Assembly (NCBI GenBank): GCA_029225225.1
Contig: JAQXWB010000092.1
Span: forward strand, 1 to 38,582
Direction of reading: 5' to 3'
Source of the DNA: Bacillota bacterium
GTDB lineage: Bacteria; Bacillota; Clostridia; Oscillospirales; Oscillospiraceae
Length of the DNA stretch: 38,582 nucleotides
The notes below the pieces were generated by a model. That model saw nothing but the letters and a program-made list of their open reading frames with translations. It searched no databases and had not been told where the DNA came from. Positions 21,878-29,052 of the stretch are shown here, one piece after another (the stretch's first letter is position 1; every line of letters starts with the position of its first letter). The translations under genes and the position numbers were made by a program.

Positions 21878-23128
21878 ATGGGGGCGTATCAGATCATCGG
21901 CGGGAGACCGCTGCGCGGCGTGATTCCGATTCACGGCGCAAAAAACAGTATGCTGCCGATTCTGGCGGCAACGCTCGTCAGCGGAGGAACATGCGTGCTG
22001 CACAACTGCCCGCAAATTTCCGACGCGGACGCGGCGCTTACCATCCTGCAAAGCCTCGGCTGTCAAGTAAAACGCGAGGGAGATACCCTGATTGTCGATA
22101 CATACGCCGCAGACGGGACGGAGATCCCAGCGGCGCTGATGCAAAAAATGCGGGCAGCGGTGATCTTCCTCGGGGCGTTGCTGGCACGCTTCGGGCGCGC
22201 GCGTTTGTCGCACCCGGGCGGCTGCCGCCTCGGCGAACGACCGATTGACTTGCATTTGATGGGACTTCGAATGCTGGGCGCCTCCTGTGTCTATGAGGGC
22301 GAGGAGCTGCTCTGCACGGCGCACAAACCGGAGGCGGCAACGATTGCCTTGCCGTTTCCCAGCGTCGGTGCGACGGAAAACCTGCTTTTAGCCGCGCTTT
22401 CCTGTGAAGGGGAGACTGTGCTGTGCAACGCGGCGCGGGAGCCGGAGATCGGAGATCTGATCGGATTTCTGATCGCCTGCGGCGCGGAGATTGAGGGCGT
22501 GGGCACCTCGGTGCTGCGCATTCACGGCAGAAGACCGCTGCACGGCGCCGAATATACGATCATGCCCGACCGCATGGAGGCGGCAACCTACCTCTGCGCC
22601 GCAGCCGCGACAAGGGGGGAGCTCACACTGACACAGGCAGAACCGAACCACCTGTGCGCGGTGACGGATATCCTCCTTCGCGGCGGCTGCGAGCTTAGAC
22701 AGTCCGCACGGGAGCTGACGTTGCGCTGCGACGCGCTGCGAGCCGTCAGCCCGATCCGCACCGCGCCGTATCCCGCCTTCCCAACGGATGCGCAGGCACC
22801 CGTGATGGCAGCGATGGCAACGGCGGAGGGTGTCAGCATTTTTGAAGAGACGGTCTTTTCCGACCGCTTCCGCCATGTTCCTGCCCTGCGGCAAATGGGT
22901 GCGAAGATCACCGCGACGAAACGCTGCGCGGTTGTTGAGGGCGTCCCCGTGCTGCGCGGCGCCGGCGTGGAGGCAACCGATCTGCGCGGCGGCGCGGCAA
23001 TGGTGATCGCGGCGCTGGCGGCGCAGGGAGAGAGTATTATTACGAAAACGGAGCATACCGAGCGCGGCTATGCCGAGCTGGTAAGCAGCCTGCGCGCCTG
23101 CGGCGCGGAGATCAGCTTAACGGAGTAA
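21878..23128 (+). CDS. murA: UDP-GlcNAc 1-carboxyvinyltransferase
   Basis: 416 residues. It catalyses the first committed step of peptidoglycan synthesis, enolpyruvyl transfer from PEP to UDP-GlcNAc. The catalytic Cys targeted by fosfomycin is present as C116 in HPGGCRLGERPIDLHL, so no natural Cys-to-Asp resistance change is seen. The N-terminal GAKNSMLPILAATL motif is intact. I chose ATG 21878, 7 bp after CGGAGG; a TTG six bases earlier is too close to the ribosome binding site. Finding murA within dcw is less common than murB or murC. Confidence 0.96.
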   Translation: MGAYQIIGGRPLRGVIPIHGAKNSMLPILAATLVSGGTCVLHNCPQISDADAALTILQSLGCQVKREGDTLIVDTYAADGTEIPAALMQKMRAAVIFLGALLARFGRARLSHPGGCRLGERPIDLHLMGLRMLGASCVYEGEELLCTAHKPEAATIALPFPSVGATENLLLAALSCEGETVLCNAAREPEIGDLIGFLIACGAEIEGVGTSVLRIHGRRPLHGAEYTIMPDRMEAATYLCAAAATRGELTLTQAEPNHLCAVTDILLRGGCELRQSARELTLRCDALRAVSPIRTAPYPAFPTDAQAPVMAAMATAEGVSIFEETVFSDRFRHVPALRQMGAKITATKRCAVVEGVPVLRGAGVEATDLRGGAAMVIAALAAQGESIITKTEHTERGYAELVSSLRACGAEISLTE

Positions 23129-23133
23129 GGCTT

Positions 23134-24219
23134 ATGGAATACGAAAGCAAAGACAGAAGACCGCCTGCGCGGCGGCAGCCGGCGCGAAGACGTTCGGGAA
23201 ACGAGCGGACGCCGGAACGGGCGCAGCGCCGTCCTGCGGAGCGAAGAGAGCGCGATTCCTTTGTAGAGCAGGAGAGACGACGGGAGAGAGGGGAGCGCAA
23301 TTCCCCCGCCGCAAAGGAGGCGCAGAGACGCAGGGAGGAGCGAAAGGAACGCGATTCCCGCGCCGCGCGGGAGGCACAGCGCCGCAGGGAGGAACGCAAG
23401 GAGCGTGAACGGCTGGACGAACTGCGGCAGAAACAGAAGCGAAAGGCAAAGCGCCGCACAAGAAAACGCATCAGTCCGGAGACATGGAAGCGTCTGCTCA
23501 TTATGGGCGGTATTGTCGTGGCTGTTGTGCTGAGTATGGTAATCTTCTTCCGCGTGCAGACCATTGAGGTAGTCGGCAACGGCTACTATTCGCCGGAGGA
23601 GATCGTGCAGGCGGCGGGCGTCGCCGAAGGGGATAACCTTCTCACGGTCTCCCGCGGCAGCGTCGCCGGAAATATCATGGCGCAGTTGCCGTATATTGAG
23701 AGCGTGCGTGTTACGCGCAATCTGCCCAACACCCTTTTGTTGACCGTCTCGGAGTTTGACGCAACGTATGCCGTCACCGATACCGAGGGAGACTGGTATT
23801 TGATCACCGCAAACGGGAAAGTGACGGAGAAGGTGGAGGCGCGCGAGGCAAAGTCGCATATTCAAGTTACCGAGCTGACCATCGAGCCGCCGACCATCGG
23901 AGAGATCATTCAGGTTCATGCCGACGAAGAGGAGGAGCTTGCCGCGCAGGGACAATTGAACGCGCTGACGAGCCTTTTGACGGAGATCGAGAATGCCGAG
24001 CTTGTAAAACAGATCGTTTCCGTCAGTGTTCCGTCGTCCTACCATATCAGCGTCAGCTATGAGGGACGCTTTGCGGTCGATCTCGGAAATACCGAGCGGC
24101 TGGATTATAAGCTTGAGTTCTTAAAAAAGGTCATCGCAGAACAGAAGGAATACGCTTCCGGCACAATCGACCTCTCTCTGAGCGAGGGAGAGGAAGCGCA
24201 TGTGATGCTCGGCGACTGA
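23134..24219 (+). CDS. ftsQ: Cell division protein FtsQ/DivIB
   Basis: 361 residues. A cytoplasmic N-terminus of about 119 residues is very rich in Arg, Glu and Lys and contains two nearly identical 18-residue units (core EAQRRREERKER) encoded at 23302-23409. One membrane segment (about 121-140) and a POTRA domain (FRVQTIEVVGNGYYSPEEIVQAAG..., about 140-212) follow. The rest fits the FtsQ/DivIB beta domain. FtsQ/DivIB scaffolds FtsL and DivIC at the septum. The N-terminus is unusually long for FtsQ and is predicted to be helical. It starts 5 bp after murA with GGAGTAAGG upstream. It is the last gene of the cluster before the ftsZ promoter. Confidence 0.92.
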   Translation: MEYESKDRRPPARRQPARRRSGNERTPERAQRRPAERRERDSFVEQERRRERGERNSPAAKEAQRRREERKERDSRAAREAQRRREERKERERLDELRQKQKRKAKRRTRKRISPETWKRLLIMGGIVVAVVLSMVIFFRVQTIEVVGNGYYSPEEIVQAAGVAEGDNLLTVSRGSVAGNIMAQLPYIESVRVTRNLPNTLLLTVSEFDATYAVTDTEGDWYLITANGKVTEKVEAREAKSHIQVTELTIEPPTIGEIIQVHADEEEELAAQGQLNALTSLLTEIENAELVKQIVSVSVPSSYHISVSYEGRFAVDLGNTERLDYKLEFLKKVIAEQKEYASGTIDLSLSEGEEAHVMLGD

Positions 24220-24266
24220 TTTTTTCACGAATTTGTAAATAATTTTGCCAAAAACGAGAAATTCTA

Positions 24267-24295
24267 TTGACCTAAGCGGTTTTTCACGATAAAAT
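24267..24295 (+). promoter_or_regulatory. SigA-type promoter of ftsZ
   Basis: TTGACC (24267-24272), a 17-bp spacer and TAAAAT (24290-24295). The predicted start is near 24302, leaving a leader of about 58 nt. ftsZ can therefore be transcribed apart from the upstream cluster. Confidence 0.85.
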
Positions 24296-24359
24296 AGAAA
24301 AGTATAATTCTATAATGCATCGAAGTAGCCATTTTCATATACATAGGAGGAGAGTAACA

Positions 24360-25445
24360 ATGTCCGAAGTTTATGCAGATAAGGTAGTCAATATTAAAGT
24401 CATCGGTGTCGGCGGCGCAGGCAACAATGTCGTCAACCGTATGATCGCCAGTAAGATCGGCGGCGTTGAGTTTGTTGTTGTCAATACCGACCGTCAGGAT
24501 CTCAATAAGTCCAAGTGTGAAAATAAGCTCCAGATCGGCGAGAAGCTGACCGGCGGCATGGGCGCAGGCTCCAAGCCCGAAATCGGCAAGAAGTCCGCTG
24601 AGGAGAGCCGCGCGGCGATCTCCAAGGTTCTGGAGGGCACCGATATGGTCTTTATCACCGCAGGTATGGGCGGCGGCACCGGCACCGGCGCAGCGCCGAT
24701 CATTGCGGATCTGGCACATGAGGCGGGCATCCTGACCGTCGGCGTCGTGACCAAGCCCTTTAAGTTTGAGGGTGCCAACCGCATGAAGCAGGCAGAGGCG
24801 GGCATTGCTGCGCTGTCGGATAAGGTCGATTCGCTGATCATTATCCCGAATGACCGCTTGAAGTATGTCACCGATCAGAAGATTACCTTTGCCAACGCGT
24901 TCGGTATTGCGGATGATGTTCTGAAGCAGGCAGTCACCTCGATTTCCGAGCTGGTCGGCTACTCCGACCGCGTCATCATCAACCTCGACTTTGCCGACGT
25001 CTCCTCCATCATGAAGAATGCCGGCCGCGCGCATATGGGCGTCGGCACGGCCTCCGGCAGAGAGAAGGCAGAGCAGGCTGCTATGGCGGCTGTTGCAAGT
25101 CCGCTGCTCGAGACTTCCATCAACGGCGCGACCGGCGTCCTCATCAACGTCACCGGCTCTGCCGACCTCGGTCTGGACGACGTCGAGACTGCTGCGAATA
25201 TTGTCATGGAAGCAGCCAACCCCGAGGCGAATATCATCTTCGGCGCAACCTTCTCCGAGGAATTTGAAGACGAGATGCGCGTGACCGTCATTGCCACCGG
25301 CTTTGACGAAAAGAAGAAGCCCGAGTCGAAGGGAATCTACTCCTCCGTCAGCACGGCTTCTCCCAAGTCCGTTGAGACGCCGGCTTCGAGAGTCAGCTCG
25401 GATATTGATGATATCGACAAGATTTTCGAGATCTTCAACAAGTAA
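24360..25445 (+). CDS. ftsZ: Cell division GTPase FtsZ
   Basis: A 361-residue tubulin-like GTPase that forms the Z ring. The N-terminal loop is GVGGAGNNVVNRM, and the tubulin signature GMGGGTGTG lies at residues 102-110. The T7-loop residues are in NLDFADV. After the core comes a short linker rich in Ser, Pro and Lys, then a C-terminal tip ending DIDDIDKIFEIFNK. This tip lacks the IPxFLR-type motif used for FtsA/SepF binding in Bacillus and E. coli. I chose ATG 24360, preceded by ATAGGAGG; the frame is open from 24315. ftsZ has its own promoter and terminator. Confidence 0.98.
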   Translation: MSEVYADKVVNIKVIGVGGAGNNVVNRMIASKIGGVEFVVVNTDRQDLNKSKCENKLQIGEKLTGGMGAGSKPEIGKKSAEESRAAISKVLEGTDMVFITAGMGGGTGTGAAPIIADLAHEAGILTVGVVTKPFKFEGANRMKQAEAGIAALSDKVDSLIIIPNDRLKYVTDQKITFANAFGIADDVLKQAVTSISELVGYSDRVIINLDFADVSSIMKNAGRAHMGVGTASGREKAEQAAMAAVASPLLETSINGATGVLINVTGSADLGLDDVETAANIVMEAANPEANIIFGATFSEEFEDEMRVTVIATGFDEKKKPESKGIYSSVSTASPKSVETPASRVSSDIDDIDKIFEIFNK

Positions 25446-25459
25446 ACGCATACGCTTCC

Positions 25460-25489
25460 GAGGGCTGCAAAGCAGCCCTCACTTTTTTT
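25460..25489 (+). terminator. Rho-independent terminator of ftsZ
   Basis: A perfect 9-bp stem GAGGGCTGC (25460-25468) / GCAGCCCTC (25472-25480) with a 3-nt loop, followed by ACTTTTTTT. Confidence 0.95.
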
Positions 25490-25492
25490 CAC

Positions 25493-25519
25493 GAAAGTAA
25501 GGATTTGCGCTTTACTTTC
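25493..25519. promoter_or_regulatory. Inverted repeat over the -35 box of the yerC-like gene (possible operator)
   Basis: GAAAGTAA (25493-25500) and its exact complement TTACTTTC (25512-25519) are separated by 11 bp. The right arm overlaps the -35 hexamer TTTACT. The geometry suits binding of a dimeric repressor, possibly the TrpR-like protein encoded just downstream. This is inferred from position only. Confidence 0.5.
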
Positions 25520-25539
25520 TTGAAGAAGGTTGCTATAAT
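25511..25539 (+). promoter_or_regulatory. Extended -10 promoter of the yerC-methyltransferase-hslO operon
   Basis: TTTACT (25511-25516), a 17-bp spacer and TATAAT (25534-25539) preceded by TGC, giving an extended -10. The start codon is 32 bp downstream. Confidence 0.8.
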
Positions 25540-25571
25540 AATTCTAAACGTAAGCATACGGAGGGACACGC

Positions 25572-25868
25572 ATGAATAACCGGAATAAACGCTCCAATGC
25601 GGATTGCGAGCTGTATCGCGCGCTGACGACCCTGCAAACGCCGGAGGAATTTCACCGCTTCTTTTTGGATCTTTGCACGCAGGCGGAGCTGAACGCCATG
25701 GAGCAGCGCTATGAGGTCGCGAAAATGCTGCATTCCGGCATGATCTACAACGACATTCTCGCGGCGACAAAGGCAAGCTCCGCGACCATCAGCCGCGTCA
25801 ACCGCAGCCTCGTCAATGGCGAAGGGGCTTATGAGCTGACCTTTGCGCGCCTGAAGGAGCAGAAATGA
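25572..25868 (+). CDS. YerC/YecD family TrpR-like regulator
   Basis: 98 residues, the usual size of the small TrpR-related proteins YerC/YecD of Firmicutes. The helical N-terminal part (ELYRALTTLQTPEEFHRFFLDLCTQAEL) precedes a TrpR-type helix-turn-helix (RYEVAKMLHSGMIYNDILAATKASSATISRVNRSL). It is presumably a dimeric DNA-binding repressor; the ligand and targets are not known to me. The ribosome binding site is ACGGAGGG. Its last codons overlap the methyltransferase gene as ATGA. An inverted repeat over its own promoter suggests autoregulation. Confidence 0.92.
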   Translation: MNNRNKRSNADCELYRALTTLQTPEEFHRFFLDLCTQAELNAMEQRYEVAKMLHSGMIYNDILAATKASSATISRVNRSLVNGEGAYELTFARLKEQK

Positions 25869-26617
25869 GCGCCTATTGCTCGCTGGCAGCCGCCTATGAC
25901 GGGCTGACGACGGATATCGACTACGCGGCAATCCTCGACTTTTTGGAGGCGATACTGCATCAGGCGGACAGGCATCCGGAGACGGTGCTTGACCTTGCCT
26001 GCGGTACCGGCTCCATGTCTTTGCTGCTGGCTGAGCGCGGCTACCGCGTGTTAGGCGCGGACATTTCCGAGGAAATGCTGACGGAGGCAGCGGGGAAGGC
26101 GGCGAAGCTCACGAAGAACCCGCCCTATTTTATCTGCCAGCCGATGCAGCGCCTGCGCCTGCCCGAGCCGGTGGACGCGGTGCTCTGCCTGCTCGACAGC
26201 CTCAATTATCTGACAGAACCCGAGGACTGCCGTCAGACCTTCACCCGCGTCTATCGCGCGCTGAAGGACGGCGGCGTTTTCCTCTTTGACATCAACACGC
26301 CGCAAAAGCTGCGCGCACTGGACGGGCAGGTATTTTTGGACGAGAACGAGGAAAGCTATTGCGTCTGGCGCGCGGAGTTTGACGAGGCGGAGAACTGCTG
26401 CTATTACGGCATCGACCTGTTCCGCAAACGCGGCGCATTGTGGGAGCGCAGCTTTGAGCAGCATTGCGAATATGCCTATGACCCGCTTATATTGCGGCAA
26501 TGGCTGCTTGAGGCGGGCTTTGCGCGCGTCGAGTGCTACGGCGACCGGCGCATGGAAGCACCGAACGATGGTGAGCAGCGCATCTATTTTGCCGCATGGA
26601 AGGAGAACCGAAAATGA
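25865..26617 (+). CDS. Class I SAM-dependent methyltransferase
   Basis: 250 residues, cytoplasmic. SAM-binding motif I is VLDLACGTGSMSLLLAERGY, with the acidic residue of motif II in VLGADISEEML; later segments DAVLCLLDSLNYL and GGVFLFDINTP fit a Rossmann-like small-molecule methyltransferase. The substrate cannot be told from the sequence. It overlaps the yerC-like gene and hslO by 4 bp each (ATGA), so all three are translationally coupled. Confidence 0.9.
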   Translation: MSAYCSLAAAYDGLTTDIDYAAILDFLEAILHQADRHPETVLDLACGTGSMSLLLAERGYRVLGADISEEMLTEAAGKAAKLTKNPPYFICQPMQRLRLPEPVDAVLCLLDSLNYLTEPEDCRQTFTRVYRALKDGGVFLFDINTPQKLRALDGQVFLDENEESYCVWRAEFDEAENCCYYGIDLFRKRGALWERSFEQHCEYAYDPLILRQWLLEAGFARVECYGDRRMEAPNDGEQRIYFAAWKENRK

Positions 26618-27495
26618 TACAGGATCATATTGTGCGCGGGATCACAAAGGATGGCTTTGTCAAGGCCATGGCGATCTCCTCCACGAATTTAGTGGAACGC
26701 GCGCGCCGCATTCATAAGACAACGCCGACCGCAACGGCGGCACTTGGCCGTGTGCTGACGGCTGCCTCGATGATGGGCAATCTGCAAAAGGTGGACAACG
26801 GTGCGCTGACACTGCAAGTCAAGGGAGGCGGCCCGCTCGGCACGATCCTCGCTACCTCGGACGCAACGGGCAATGTGCGCGGCTATGTGCATAACCCGTC
26901 GATCACCCTGCTGGAAAAATACGCGGGAAAGCTGGACGTCGGCGCGGCGGTCGGCAAGGACGGCATGCTGACGGTCATTCGCGACCTGCAAATGAAGGAG
27001 CCGTATATCGGCAGCGTCGCACTCGTCTCGGGCGAGATTGCGGACGATGTGACGGCGTATTTCGCACAGAGCGAGCAGACGCCGACGGCGTGTGCGCTGG
27101 GTGTCCTCGTCGATACCGACCAAAGCGTGAAGGTCGCGGGCGGCTATCTGATCCAGCTCCTGCCCGGCACACCGGACGAGGTGATCGACAAGCTGGAGGC
27201 GGGCATCCAAAAAGCCGGCGCGGTCACGCCGATGCTGGACGAGGGACTTTCCCCCGAGGAGATTCTGCGCCGCGTGCTGGCGGATTTTGAGACGGAGTTC
27301 TTAGAGACTACGCCTGTCGAATATCGCTGCTATTGCAGCCGTGAGCGCGTCGCACAAACCTTGATCACAATCGGCAAAAAGGATCTTCAGGAGCTGGTGG
27401 AGGAGAATAAGCCCATCCGCGTCGAGTGCCAGTTTTGCGACAACGTCTATGAGTTCTCGCCGCAGGAGCTTCAGACGCTGCTTTTGACACTTTAA
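26614..27495 (+). CDS. hslO: Redox-regulated chaperone Hsp33
   Basis: 293 residues, the normal length. It is a holdase chaperone switched on by oxidation and unfolding. The N-terminal domain has the family segment KGGGPLGTILATSDATGNVRGYV. The C-terminal zinc redox switch is complete: C239-x-C241 (YCYC-like CYC) and C272-x2-C275 (CQFC). I chose ATG 26614, which follows AGGAG by 8 bp and overlaps the methyltransferase stop as ATGA; the frame is open from 26596. Confidence 0.97.
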   Translation: MIQDHIVRGITKDGFVKAMAISSTNLVERARRIHKTTPTATAALGRVLTAASMMGNLQKVDNGALTLQVKGGGPLGTILATSDATGNVRGYVHNPSITLLEKYAGKLDVGAAVGKDGMLTVIRDLQMKEPYIGSVALVSGEIADDVTAYFAQSEQTPTACALGVLVDTDQSVKVAGGYLIQLLPGTPDEVIDKLEAGIQKAGAVTPMLDEGLSPEEILRRVLADFETEFLETTPVEYRCYCSRERVAQTLITIGKKDLQELVEENKPIRVECQFCDNVYEFSPQELQTLLLTL

Positions 27496-27510
27496 AGGTA
27501 TGAAGAAAAA

Positions 27511-27530
27511 ATTTCGAAAATTTTCGAAAT
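27511..27530. promoter_or_regulatory. Perfect 20-bp palindrome upstream of the tRNA promoter
   Basis: ATTTCGAAAATTTTCGAAAT reads the same on both strands. It ends 5 bp before the -35 box and starts 15 bp after the hslO stop. It could be an operator, an AT-rich UP-like element, or a weak hairpin ending the hslO transcript. The sequence alone does not decide. Confidence 0.6.
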
Positions 27531-27535
27531 AATGC

Positions 27536-27564
27536 TTGACAAAATGGTGGTGCGTGTGTATAAT
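27536..27564 (+). promoter_or_regulatory. Consensus promoter of the tRNA operon
   Basis: TTGACA (27536-27541), a 17-bp spacer and TATAAT (27559-27564): a perfect SigA consensus, as is common for stable RNA genes. The first tRNA starts about 42 bp downstream of the -10 box. Confidence 0.95.
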
Positions 27565-27606
27565 AACAACCGTCGCTGATGCATGACACTTCTTCAACGA
27601 CAGTTC

Positions 27607-27682
27607 GGGAGCATAGCTCAGCTGGGAGAGCACATGCCTTACAAGCATGGGGTCACAGGTTCGAGCCCTGTTGTTCCCACCA
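27607..27682 (+). tRNA. tRNA-Val (TAC)
   Basis: A 76-nt cloverleaf. The acceptor GGGAGCA pairs with TGTTCCC, the anticodon loop CTTACAA gives TAC, the T loop is GGTTCGAGCCC, and CCA is encoded. Confidence 0.95.
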
Positions 27683-27688
27683 CTATCT

Positions 27689-27765
27689 GGCCCGGTGGTG
27701 CAGTCGGTTAGCACGCCAGCCTGTCACGCTGGAGGTCGACGGTTCGAGTCCGTTCCGGGTCGCCA
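27689..27765 (+). tRNA. tRNA-Asp (GTC)
   Basis: 77 nt, 6 bp after tRNA-Val. The acceptor GGCCCGG pairs with CCGGGTC, the anticodon loop CTGTCAC gives GTC, and GCCA is encoded at the 3' end. Confidence 0.95.
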
Positions 27766-27779
27766 TACTTAATGCATTT

Positions 27780-27800
27780 GAGCCGAGATTATCTCGGCTC
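27780..27800 (+). other. Spacer hairpin between tRNA-Asp and tRNA-Phe
   Basis: GAGCCGAGA and TCTCGGCTC form a perfect 9-bp stem with a 3-nt loop. It has no T-run, so it is more likely a processing or insulating structure than a terminator. Confidence 0.6.
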
Positions 27801-27805
27801 GATAT

Positions 27806-27881
<76 letters not shown>

Positions 27882-27893
27882 TAACAAAAGCAC

Positions 27894-27914
27894 TGGTTCC
27901 AAGCTTTCGGAACC
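27894..27914 (+). other. Spacer hairpin between tRNA-Phe and tRNA-Gly
   Basis: TGGTTCC pairs with GGAACCA around an 7-8 nt loop (AAGCTTTC). There is no T-run after it. A second spacer structure of the same kind as the one before tRNA-Phe. Confidence 0.55.
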
Positions 27915-27918
27915 ATAT

Positions 27919-27994
27919 GCGGGTGTAGCTCATCCGGTAGAGCGCCACCTTGCCAAGGTGGAGGTAGCGAGTTCGAGCCTCGTCACCCGCTCCA
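27919..27994 (+). tRNA. tRNA-Gly (GCC)
   Basis: A 76-nt cloverleaf. The acceptor GCGGGTG pairs with CACCCGC, the anticodon loop TTGCCAA gives GCC, and TCCA is at the 3' end. Confidence 0.95.
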
Positions 27995-28002
27995 AAAACA
28001 AT

Positions 28003-28026
28003 AAGGAACGCCCTGCCGCGTTCCTT
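28003..28026 (+). other. Spacer hairpin between tRNA-Gly and tRNA-Cys
   Basis: AAGGAACGC and GCGTTCCTT form a 9-bp stem with a 6-nt loop, flanked by AACAAT and GTTTAAT. The short T-run could make it a weak terminator, but a tRNA follows at once. Confidence 0.55.
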
Positions 28027-28037
28027 GTTTAATATTC

Positions 28038-28112
28038 GGTGCCGTGGCCAAGTGGTAAGGCAAAGGTCTGCAAAACCTTCATTCCCCAGTTCAAATCTGG
28101 GCGGCACCTCCA
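28038..28112 (+). tRNA. tRNA-Cys (GCA)
   Basis: A 75-nt cloverleaf. The acceptor GGTGCCG pairs with CGGCACC, the anticodon loop CTGCAAA gives GCA, and TCCA is at the 3' end. Confidence 0.95.
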
Positions 28113-28114
28113 AA

Positions 28115-28146
28115 ATCCCGAATGCGCCAGCGTTCGGGATTTTTTT
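28115..28146 (+). terminator. Rho-independent terminator of the tRNA operon
   Basis: ATCCCGAA pairs with TTCGGGAT, with a further GC/GC extension into the loop, followed by seven T residues. Confidence 0.93.
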
Positions 28147-28177
28147 AGCAAGAATTTGCCAATGGGAAAAACTCCTG

Positions 28178-28206
28178 TTGCAAATGAACGAGTTTTGTCG
28201 TATGAT
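28178..28206 (+). promoter_or_regulatory. SigA-type promoter of the anchor-kinase-radical SAM operon
   Basis: TTGCAA (28178-28183), a 17-bp spacer and TATGAT (28201-28206). It lies between the tRNA terminator and the first gene of the three-gene operon. Confidence 0.8.
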
Positions 28207-28233
28207 GATCAAAAGTGTAAGGGGGTTTTGATT

Positions 28234-29052
28234 TTGAAAAAGAAATATGTGTTGCTGCTGTGTGTGTGTTTGGTCGTCGTGGCAGCGGTGATTTGCATTT
28301 GTATAGTTTACAATGCCGAACAGCGGCCGAAGGGTCAGACTGCATCCTCCACGCAGGCCTCTTCCGCACCGAATGCGGAAGAACCGTCGCAGCTGCCGAC
28401 GGACAATACGAAGAATGAGGAGCAGACCGAGATCGACGGTTCTGTGCCGCAGAATGAGGAGCGGATCGAGATCGACGGTTTTGTGCCGCAGGAGGCGTGG
28501 ACGCCAGTGACGGATCGAGGCTTAGAGATCAGCGCCGCAGGCAGCTACAGCGGGAAATATATGGAAGACGGCACTGACGATCCCATCGAGAATGTCTCTG
28601 CGCTGCTTGTGCGCAATATCGGGACGGAGACGGTGGAATACGCCGAAGTGATCGGACGCAACAGCAGCGGCGAAACGCTGCGCTTTGTGCTGACCGGACT
28701 GCCCGTCAATGCCTCTGTATTGGTGTTGGAAGCAGACCGCTGCGGCTACTCCGAAATCAGCGCGCCGCAGGTTACGGAGTATGCAGCCGCTTTGGATGTC
28801 ACGGAGGACTATGCAGCGGACTTTGAAATTTACCCCGGCGATGGGGTTATCAACATTAGAAATGTCTCCGGCGAGGAGCTTACCGACGACATTTTTGTGT
28901 ATTACAAGAACTATCGGGACGGCGTCTTTTTGGGCGGCATTACCTACCGTGCGCGCTTCGACGGATTGCGGGATCAAGCCATCGGGCAGAGCATTCAGAG
29001 CCATGCTACGGGTGACGAGACGGTGGTCGTGTACATGACCTATGAGAAATGA
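28234..29052 (+). CDS. Membrane-anchored extracytoplasmic protein of unknown function
   Basis: 272 residues. I chose TTG 28234 because AAGGGGG ends 8 bp upstream and the protein then opens directly with a signal-anchor (MKKKYVLLLCVCLVVVAAV..., about residues 5-27). No lipobox with a suitable Cys is clear, although several Cys lie in the membrane segment. A low-complexity linker rich in Ser, Glu, Pro and Thr (about 30-85) includes two tandem 13-residue repeats (NEExxEIDGxVPQ, encoded at 28414-28491). The rest (about 90-272) looks like one or two beta-sandwich-type domains (AALLVRN-like strands and RNVSGEELTDDIFVYYKN). I do not recognise the family. The 3' end overlaps the kinase-like gene by 11 bp, tying it to that operon. 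It could be a partner, substrate or surface receptor of the operon. Confidence 0.85.
   Translation: MKKKYVLLLCVCLVVVAAVICICIVYNAEQRPKGQTASSTQASSAPNAEEPSQLPTDNTKNEEQTEIDGSVPQNEERIEIDGFVPQEAWTPVTDRGLEISAAGSYSGKYMEDGTDDPIENVSALLVRNIGTETVEYAEVIGRNSSGETLRFVLTGLPVNASVLVLEADRCGYSEISAPQVTEYAAALDVTEDYAADFEIYPGDGVINIRNVSGEELTDDIFVYYKNYRDGVFLGGITYRARFDGLRDQAIGQSIQSHATGDETVVVYMTYEK

Noticed and set aside
28025-28231. A short open frame through tRNA-Cys
   Set aside because: It overlaps a structurally perfect tRNA and its terminator.
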